From Metaphire vulgaris (lineage: Eukaryota; Annelida; Clitellata; Crassiclitellata; Megascolecidae), in NCBI GenBank assembly GCA_018105865.1, contig CM030837.1, positions 8,628,725-8,692,724 of the forward strand: a stretch of DNA of 64,000 nucleotides, in the 5' to 3' direction. The position numbers were made by a program, and so were the translations under genes. The notes under the pieces were generated by a model, which was not told where the DNA came from, searched no databases, and was given only the letters and a program-made list of their open reading frames with translations. Within the stretch, counting starts at the first letter, position 1. Every line of letters begins with the position of its first letter. Positions 56,706 to 64,000 of the stretch are shown in pieces.

Positions 56706-57389
56706 CTCTGTACCGGAAGCCAGTGTTCAAGAGTAGTGGTTATTCTCGAGTTGAAATAAAATTTACTGTCAATTTCAAATCTTTAACACTCGATATTGAC
56801 AGTTAACGACTTACTAATCCGTGTAAAGGTTTTGCTGAAGGCTAAACTTTAAGGCATTGGAACTGTTTCATGATTTTAAAAACTCGTATAAAATTCATGT
56901 TTCAGATAGACAAGAAACGTCGACAGCGCTATGAATGCGATGCGCTTAAACGAAGAGACTGCGCTGAGGTCTCTCCTGGATCTTTCCAATGACAGAAAAA
57001 GAGTCTCTTCGTTTTTATGCATATTATATGCATAAGTCTACGAAAATCAACGAGAAAAGTCTATTTGCCTTTGACTTCTGATTCCGACTGAGTAGTAATC
57101 TATGATCTATCAATAGATCTATAAACAATTCAAGAAACGCGTGTGCATGATAATGATAACGACGACGATGATGATGATTCACCGTGATTGTGATGATGAC
57201 AACTATGCTGATGCGTTTAGAGAGTGGTTTTCAGACCCAGTTGCTGCACGGCACACATTTGAAATTCAAAACTTTTTGCGACCCACCTATTAACTTAAGT
57301 AGCCTAGTCATTGACACAGTGGGAGAAAAGTGCCCGGGCAAAAAGAGACCGTCAAGCAAAGAGTTCTTGTCATTCACCTACATCATACC

Positions 57390-57575
57390 CAGTGGCGGCT
57401 CTAGGATTTGGCAAGTGGGGGGGCCGCTGGGGGGCAACTTCTAATCATGGGGGGCCAACCATTTGTTGTTTAATGTATGTAGCATTAAGTATAGGGTCCC
57501 AACTGGGGGGCCACTGGGGGCAGGCTCTCAACAGGGGGACACGGGCCCCCTGCCCCCCCGGTGGAGCCGCCACTG
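57390..57575. mobile_element. hAT-like MITE, TIR CAGTGGCGGCTC (copy 4)
   Basis: The ends CAGTGGCGGCTC and GAGCCGCCACTG are perfect inverted repeats with an exact ATCATACC duplication (57382-57389 and 57576-57583). This is the best preserved member of the family in the window. Confidence 0.95.
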
Positions 57576-58039
57576 ATCATACCTACCTCTCCACAGAACA
57601 ATTTCTGAAAGGTTTATGCGCAAATCTTACGACTGACTCCAGAATAGGGGGGCCCAGTTCCTCCCGCGGCTATACCAATGAAATAAAGTTAATAAAGTAA
57701 CAGCACTTCTGCAGTATTATATCGCGAATGCAGCCATTTCCGTTTTCTCTACCTCCTTAGTCTGGTTAATTATCGCTAGGTGGTGCCGCTACACGTTGGA
57801 GTTTGGAATCTGAAAGAAAAACTTAATAGGCTGCATTCAGGAAATAATACTGCAAACTTGCAAAGGTACGCCAAATCCGTGCATTTTGACCCAGAGATTG
57901 TGAAAATATCTACAATGAAGCAAGATGTCACCGGTTTCATTGCGCCATCCTGTGTATATACTGCAGATATATTATATATATAATTATATATGTGTGTGTG
58001 CGTGTGCGTGTACATTTATAGTTGCAATATGCTGTTTAG

Positions 58040-58159
58040 CAGTGGCGTAGCCAGGATTTCCGGAGGGGTTGGTTTTTGGTCTTGGTTTTTGGTTTTGACA
58101 TGACCAACTTCGGGAAAAAGCTTGACTAGCAAAAAAGGTCATTCAAGCAAAAACCGTTA
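58040..58159. mobile_element. left half of a CAGTGGCGTAGC MITE, cut by the LTR element
   Basis: The left end CAGTGGCGTAGCCAGGATTT and the minus-strand T-rich motif (58111-58145) are present. The sequence then stops at the probable LTR start. The other half would be expected beyond the retrotransposon, outside this window. Confidence 0.55.
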
Positions 58160-58186
58160 TGTGGCGACCATGTGCCACAGATAGCC

Positions 58187-58266
<80 letters not shown>

Positions 58267-59530
58267 GATTGCTTAACTGTATAACTTGTTAGTTAATTAA
58301 TTAATAAAGTTTTAATTCATGTAAAACGGACAGAGCACGCGCTAGGCTGAGACGCTAAGGCTTCGGTAAAATTATTAGAATCGCCACGGCCGCCCAAAGA
58401 CCGAGAGATAAGTTGTATAAACCGGCAACGACTTATGGTTCCCGAGCCTTCGGTCTTTAGCAACTAGAGAGTTTGGCCGCTGAAAGACCGTCGCCTGTTT
58501 GACAGAGGCTGCGCGGAGACGGCGACTGGCTGGCTGCTGACGAAGGGAACAGGCGGTTGGAGCGATGGAAAGACGGAGAGAGAACGCAGCGGTCGGCCGG
58601 CTGTGTAGTCGATGCGTACGCCTGAACACTGGCGCCCGGACTACCAGGGGTGGTTAGCGAGGGCTGGGCCCGTAGACGGGGTCGCTTACCACCGATAACG
58701 ACGACACTGCCTCCAGGTCCTGCTCTGACGGCATCTAAGCGGACGTGGCCGTACAGCTTGAAATTCCGCCTCAAAGAGCGGCGGCCGGGGAACAAGGTCC
58801 TGACGGCGATGCGCGTCGCCGGCGGCGATGCGCCCTTCGCCGCTGCCGACGACGCTAGGGGGGTGGGTCCGAAGTTAAGCTTCATGACGGATAAAAAGCA
58901 TAGATAGGGACATTTGGGAGCGAGCGCCCTCAAGGGCTAGTTCTAAAAATCGAAAATCTCCGAAATATGGGAATTTATATAGCACGCGTCAATAGGCGGA
59001 CGCAGGCGGCTGTGTATCAAAAGTTCGCTTGAGACGCGCGCCCAGCTGGCAGGAGCTATTGCCGCGCCGCTTAGCCGTAGAATAAGCCCCTGATCACCGC
59101 TAAGGAAAACGCTATTAGACAGGTCCCTACTTTTTCACATTGACGGCAACTACGCGGAAATACAGACTACAGACGAAAAATCCGCCTAAGTGCCCGTCAA
59201 AAAGTTTCAAAACTCTGAAAATTGTCAGTCTTTGTCATCACATGTACTTTTCGTGGTGTGCTCGCTTATACTGTGAAGCGATAGAGTAAAGAAAGCACAG
59301 CGATTGAAAGCGAGTATTTGGAGCCCGTTTAAAGTGCTAAAGCTTATCGTTTCATACTGACGTATCAAAGGCTATTAATTGCAGTTCCTGTGCGCTAGTT
59401 ATTGTGGCTGCCGGACTGCGTCTAGCTACCGCGTCTTTGTCCGTGTTACCAGTGTTGCCACTGTAGCCATTGTTGCCATTGTTGCTTGGTTTGTTAATAA
59501 ATAAATAAAAATAAACCAATAAAGGCTAGT
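58160..59530 (+). repeat. probable 5' LTR and leader of the retrotransposon
   Basis: The segment begins TGTGGCGACC, and LTRs typically begin with TG. It includes a (TTA)n tract at 58188-58266 and has AATAAA-type signals around 59495-59521. The exact right boundary and primer-binding site cannot be set without the 3' LTR; no clear tRNA complement is visible. Open frames in it on both strands are not recognisable proteins. Confidence 0.45.
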
Positions 59531-59778
59531 TGTGTGCGTGTCTTTGAAAGTCGCTGTGACGCCGGAGTCTCAGCGCACTGTCCGTGAAGGTGAGCCTTGG
59601 CTGTGATGAACCTCGCCTACCTGAGGTCACGTTAGTGCCCAGGAGGTCAATTCTGAGCCAAGGGAGGAGACAGACGCCCGCCTGTCGTAAAGGCGCGGGG
59701 AGACAGTTTGAGTGAATCGACGGCCAGGAAAGAGTGGACCGCCGTCCATTCAGGCACGGATAACCTTGGATTTGGTGA

Positions 59779-62643
59779 AAGCGTGAGGAAGCAAAGAGAC
59801 AACGCCGCCTGTCTATAAGAGATCGGAATTTGAGAGACACCGAGGAACTACGTTCAGATTCGGGACGACAGGCATCCCGCAATGATTGGTTGGGGGTCCG
59901 TGGTAAAAACGCTGAAAACATCCCGAGGCGAGCGGGAAGGTCAGATAGAGCGGAAGGGAACGTAATAGAAGATCTGCACAGATCTGGGGAATTTGCTAGC
60001 CTAGGTTGCGCCGGCACCGAAGCGGCATTGACGACCTGTGAGATCGACGAAACGTTCACCCGGAAGCCAGACAGCTACAGTCAGCGTGTAGTGGATCGCC
60101 AACCTATTAATCGGAGCCAGTTGGAGGAACCAAGGACTGATAGAGACTGGTGGGCGGTCCGGGAAGAGCGCATGCATCCTCCGCCACAGAGGCAATTGCA
60201 GATGAGTGAACTTGAGACCGATCATGAGCCAGTGACTAATGCTATTATCGGTTGCGCCGGCACCGAGAACGCTGGTTATAGGCAGCGGGGAGATCAAGTG
60301 TCTGCGCCAGTACGTGAGTCGACGCGCAAGTTGGACCGCCTCCCGATGGGACCCGTGAGACCGGAGAGTAACGTTTGGCGGGCGGTTTCTGAAACTCTGC
60401 AAACAGGCAGCCAGTCACAGATAAGAGAACTTGAGTATCGCCAGCCGCAGGGTCTTGCACTTCTCAGTAGCGCCGGCACTGGGAGAGCTAACCACGGTCA
60501 GCGAAGGGACCAAGTGTTTGTGACCGAGTCAGAATCAGGGACAGATTACGAGGTTGACCGCCCGCCGCCGCTTGATCAAAGCAGGAACAAGCCTGCTATG
60601 GTACCAGGAACGGTCAGAGTACTGTATCAAACAGTCGAAAGCTGCGAAGATCGAATGTATCGATCGAAGGTGCCAACGGAAGATATCGGAAACGAGGACT
60701 CCGAAGTGGATATTGCTCCACCAGGTCGACGGAGAGAGACTTACAGGCCAGTCTCATGGGAGGACGGCGAGCTCCCACTCCAAGAAACGAGAGGAAGGAA
60801 AACCAGTTTCGCCCTCGAGAGGCGTGGAAGCGACGATGGAACGGTTAAAGTTAAGGACCGAGACGGTGCGGTTAACTACAGAACTTATGGGGCTGAAAGA
60901 CAAGGTGAACAGAACCAGGCGGATTGGGACACTTTGGAGGACAGAAACTGCCTCGGAGCCGGCGCCGATGCAGCGATGTTCGAAAGAGCTACCAACCGCA
61001 CCACACTGAAGCAGAATATCATCGTTGGAGATCGCTACCCTGAGTACAGAACTCGTCTCGGAGCCGGCGCCGAAGCGACTGTGTACGAAAGAGCAGTGTA
61101 TCCTCCAAACGAAGACTCACGAAGCGATCGAAGGTGTCAAGTTCCGGAAGCTCACAGAGTCGCCAAAGGTAACCGCAGAACCGAAGAACGGTGGGATCAA
61201 CAGCACGTCAATCGACCGCACTCGGATAACAGAACTCGTCTCGGAGCCGGCGCCGGGACAGCGATGTTAGAAGAAGCGGAAGATTACGTTGTGCAGAGAG
61301 GGTACCGTGCACCACGTCAGAATGAAATTCGGAATATTGCAGGCAGACCTTGCCTCGGGACCAACACTGAGAGGGCAGTGAACAGAACGACAGACAGACC
61401 AGTGTCCAGGATACAGAGTCACCCTAGTTCACAGGCTCAGTGGACAGATCAGGGATGTGAGGACCGTGATAGTTTGGGATTCGAACGACGATGGGAGCAA
61501 CAAGATTGGAAGCTATCCGCTGACAGAACCTGCCTCGGAGCCGGCGCCGAAGCAGCAATGTCAAAAGAGGCCGAAAATCGTTACGCTCCAGAAGGTCATC
61601 GTCCGTTTCGTGTCAAAGAAGGTCAATGCTACATAGGCAGAGCATACCTTGGAGCCGACTCTGAGGCTGCAATGTCTAGGGAGGTGGATAGACCACATTA
61701 CTCTCGAAGGAACGAGGAAGGTGATCAGTCGATGTATGAACCCAGGAGAGATTACGGCAGAAATGCCTTGATGCCGCGAGAAACCAAAGTCCGTTGGTCT
61801 ATTTCAAACGACAGAGCTTGCCTAGGAGCCGGCGCCGACGCGGCTAGGTCGCGAGGAAGAACCAAATGGACTCAGAGAGAGGTAGGTAACAGTGAAGGAA
61901 ACGAGAAGCGTGACTTGTCGGCCCTCCGACAGGTAGTGATTGAAATGCAGAACAAATTGGAAGGGCTTGCCCTTCGGAATCAAGACAGGCTCAAATCCAA
62001 AGACGAAGTGAATCGTGGACATGGAAAGCACCGTCATGAGAGAGAGGTGACGGCGGGCAGGTCAGACAAGAATTTCTTATTTAGAAATTCAGTAAAGCAA
62101 GAAAGTTCTGAATGCCACAAGGAGAGGGGCGGCTCCTTCAATCGTGGAACTTCGGAAAACAAGGAAGCTCGGAAAGCTCTATCAAAAGGAGCTGGAAAAC
62201 GAATTGGCTCGAGACCAAAGTCACCTGAATCGTCGGAAAATGGGACCGAAACTCCGAGTGACTACGAGTCAACTTCGGATGAGTCTGATTATCAGGGCAA
62301 GCAAACTGTGGAATCCAAGAGAGATAATAAAACAGCGGTGGATCTACGCTGTCAGAGTTCTCAGGATGGTAAACAAAGAGACCGCGGTATCCGAATCAAG
62401 CTGGAGAAGTACGATGGTAAAACACCGGTGGCCGCTTTTCTGGCAAAGTTTGAAGTGTGTTCTCGGTGTAACGGTTGGAATGAGAGGGAAAAGGCAGACC
62501 AACTCATGTGTGCTCTTACAGGTCCTGCAGCTCAGCTTTTGTGGGACATGGGAGATTTGCAGAACGTAACGTGGAAGACATTGGTGGACCATTTAAAATT
62601 GCGCGATATGGCTCACAAGATCAGACGAGTCTTTATCGAATGA
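59779..62643 (+). CDS. gag: Gag N-terminal region with ten LGAGAEAAM-like repeats
   Basis: The frame is open from 59779 to the stop at 62641-62643. The first in-frame ATG is at 60172, so translation starts there, at a non-AUG codon or after splicing. About 650 residues upstream of the capsid are hydrophilic, rich in Arg and Glu, and contain ten diverged repeats centred on LGAGAEAAM. These begin near 59998, 60247, 60462, 60949, 61054, 61234, 61350, 61531, 61645 and 61819. The last 80 residues contain YDGKTPVAAFLAKFE, the start of a Gypsy-type capsid. The frame then ends early, while the capsid continues one frame back from about 62600. I know no Gag with this N-terminal repeat. Confidence 0.75.
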   Translation, partial: KREEAKRQRRLSIRDRNLRDTEELRSDSGRQASRNDWLGVRGKNAENIPRRAGRSDRAEGNVIEDLHRSGEFASLGCAGTEAALTTCEIDETFTRKPDSYSQRVVDRQPINRSQLEEPRTDRDWWAVREERMHPPPQRQLQMSELETDHEPVTNAIIGCAGTENAGYRQRGDQVSAPVRESTRKLDRLPMGPVRPESNVWRAVSETLQTGSQSQIRELEYRQPQGLALLSSAGTGRANHGQRRDQVFVTESESGTDYEVDRPPPLDQSRNKPAMVPGTVRVLYQTVESCEDRMYRSKVPTEDIGNEDSEVDIAPPGRRRETYRPVSWEDGELPLQETRGRKTSFALERRGSDDGTVKVKDRDGAVNYRTYGAERQGEQNQADWDTLEDRNCLGAGADAAMFERATNRTTLKQNIIVGDRYPEYRTRLGAGAEATVYERAVYPPNEDSRSDRRCQVPEAHRVAKGNRRTEERWDQQHVNRPHSDNRTRLGAGAGTAMLEEAEDYVVQRGYRAPRQNEIRNIAGRPCLGTNTERAVNRTTDRPVSRIQSHPSSQAQWTDQGCEDRDSLGFERRWEQQDWKLSADRTCLGAGAEAAMSKEAENRYAPEGHRPFRVKEGQCYIGRAYLGADSEAAMSREVDRPHYSRRNEEGDQSMYEPRRDYGRNALMPRETKVRWSISNDRACLGAGADAARSRGRTKWTQREVGNSEGNEKRDLSALRQVVIEMQNKLEGLALRNQDRLKSKDEVNRGHGKHRHEREVTAGRSDKNFLFRNSVKQESSECHKERGGSFNRGTSENKEARKALSKGAGKRIGSRPKSPESSENGTETPSDYESTSDESDYQGKQTVESKRDNKTAVDLRCQSSQDGKQRDRGIRIKLEKYDGKTPVAAFLAKFEVCSRCNGWNEREKADQLMCALTGPAAQLLWDMGDLQNVTWKTLVDHLKLRDMAHKIRRVFIE

Positions 62644-64000
62644 AATTGCGAACATATCGACAAGCTCAGGGAGAATCCTTGAACTCTGTCATGTTGGAAA
62701 TTCGGAAACTAATGGTGCTTGCGTACCCTGGACCAACGAATGAACTGTTAGAAACAGTGGCTTGCGACGCTTTCATCGACGCTTTAGCCGATCAGGAGTT
62801 GGCCCAGAAAGTACGAGAGCGGGAGCCGTCATGTCTGGATATTGCGTACAAGCACGCTGTACGGTTCGAAGCATACGGTAAAGCTTCTAAGTTCGGTACC
62901 GATGGTGAGCGGAAACCATGGAGAGTGAAGAATACGAAACAGGTGAATACGAGAGACCCACAGAATCGACGTTTAGACGATGTCGAGAGGAACATGAAAA
63001 CGATCTTAGAGAGGTTGGAACAGTTGACTCTCGACAGAAACACTGTCCAGAAACGGGAGCTGGTGGACAGGCCAAGAGAGCAGAGTAGATTGTTGGACAG
63101 AACATGTTTTGGCTGTGGTCAGAAAGGTCATTATAAGCGGTTTTGTCCTCAGGCCCGAGCCTCGGATGAACACCAAAATCAGGTGGGCGAAGAAGCGGGT
63201 CAACCTGATGGAACCAGAGAGGTGCAGAACCATCTAGTAAAAGGGAGCCGTATGGCTTATGTTTTCGGAAAGTTGGAAGGTCGAAGAAAGGAACACCCAT
63301 GCCTTTTGGACACAGGGAGTGAAATGTCGTTGGTACCGAAGTATATGGTCAACAAGAAATTACTTAGACCGGTTCAGCAACGCCTGCTGGCAGCGAATGG
63401 AACTAGAATCAAAGTAGAGGGCGAGGCCACCCTCAAAATAAAGATAGGAAGAAACGTGTACGCTCTTCCTTGTCTGGTGACCGAACAAGTAACGGAATTG
63501 ATTTTGGGTCTGGCTTGGTTGGAGAGTAATAAAGTGAGTTGGAACTTCGCTACGGGAAGAATCTGTGTCGGGACAGAATCAATACCTCTCCATGAGGTGG
63601 ACGAGGAGAGCATGTGCCGCAAGGTTATGATCGAAAGGGAAGTTGTCATACCATCCCTCCGAGAAGTAGATATTTCGGCAATCATGGTTTACCCTCATTT
63701 GGGACGATGTCAAACAGAATGGGCAACTGTTCCGAGCGAACTGCTGGCAAATGTAATAGTCGGTCGAACGTTAATAAATGGAGAAGACGATGAACCTAGA
63801 ATAAGGGTCATCAATGTGGGACCAACAACGGTGGAAATTCCATCGAAAACTTTGTGTCAGTTGGAGAGGGTGGAAGTCTTACAAGACTGCGAAGCGGAAA
63901 CCAGTGCGGATGAATTTTCGAGTACGGTGGTCACGAATGCTATCCATGTGGAAAATGGAGACGAGAGCAAGTTGTCAAACTTGTGGGAGAACGTGGAAGG
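62595..64000 (+). CDS. gag-pro: Gag C-terminal part and aspartic protease (partial, open to the window end)
   Basis: From about 62595 a second frame continues the capsid (MKLRTYRQAQGESLNSVM at 62640). It carries a CCHC zinc knuckle CFGCGQKGHYKRFC at 63105-63146 and the protease active site LLDTGSEMS around 63303-63329, with ILGLAWLE further on. It stays open to base 64000. Retropepsin-type enzymes need the DTG triad seen here. The shift from the upstream frame is -1. It falls inside the capsid rather than at a gag-pol junction, which argues for a mutation or assembly error rather than programmed frameshifting. Confidence 0.8.

Larger units (their letters stand above)
58160..64000 (+). mobile_element. 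Ty3/Gypsy-type LTR retrotransposon, 5' part (runs off the window)
   Basis: A probable 5' LTR is followed by gag with capsid-like and zinc-knuckle regions, then an aspartic protease, in the order of Metaviridae-type elements. Reverse transcriptase, RNase H, integrase and the 3' LTR would lie beyond 64000. The element is damaged by one frame change in the capsid region unless that is an assembly error. Confidence 0.85.

Noticed and set aside
60001..60479. Minus-strand frames opposite gag
   Set aside because: They are shadows of the Arg/Glu-rich plus-strand coding sequence and have no recognisable domain.

Overview
The window is nuclear DNA of an invertebrate animal, probably marine. It has no operons. 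Its genes are split by GT-AG introns whose reading phases can be followed from exon to exon, and long tracts are microsatellites and transposon remnants. An organic-anion-transporter gene and a doublecortin-like kinase gene both point to Metazoa. The transporter and an aquaporin-like gene diverge strongly from vertebrate forms. I cannot name the phylum; a sponge or another early-branching animal is possible but unproven.

Layout. 1-4329: non-coding, with one DNA-transposon copy and large simple repeats. 4330-13338 (+): an OATP/SLCO-family transporter in nine exons (3273 coding bases, phases consistent throughout). 13339-20762: intergenic, with short hAT-like elements, a GC-edged inverted-repeat element and LINE fragments. 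20763-39635 (+): a complete-looking doublecortin-like kinase in fourteen exons (2073 coding bases, about 690 residues). Its introns hold broken LINEs, a deleted mariner element with long inverted repeats, a hAT-like element with a perfect 8-bp duplication, and a TA-flanked MITE. 39636-51400: no recognisable gene; it holds a near-1-kb (TCTA)n tract and several MITEs. About 51413-56180 (+): an aquaporin-like channel with altered pore motifs. 58160-64000 (+): the 5' part of a Ty3/Gypsy-type LTR retrotransposon that runs off the window, with an unusually long, repeat-bearing Gag N-terminus.

The three host genes encode a membrane transporter, a microtubule-binding kinase and a membrane channel. 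Nothing suggests that they form a pathway. The clearest theme is transposition: at least fifteen short non-autonomous elements have matching inverted ends, many with exact 8-bp target duplications, and several are nested. A T-rich internal motif recurs in otherwise different elements. The observations most worth following up are the Gag repeats, the aquaporin pore, the two compensating frame changes in the transporter's large loop exon and the shared internal motif.
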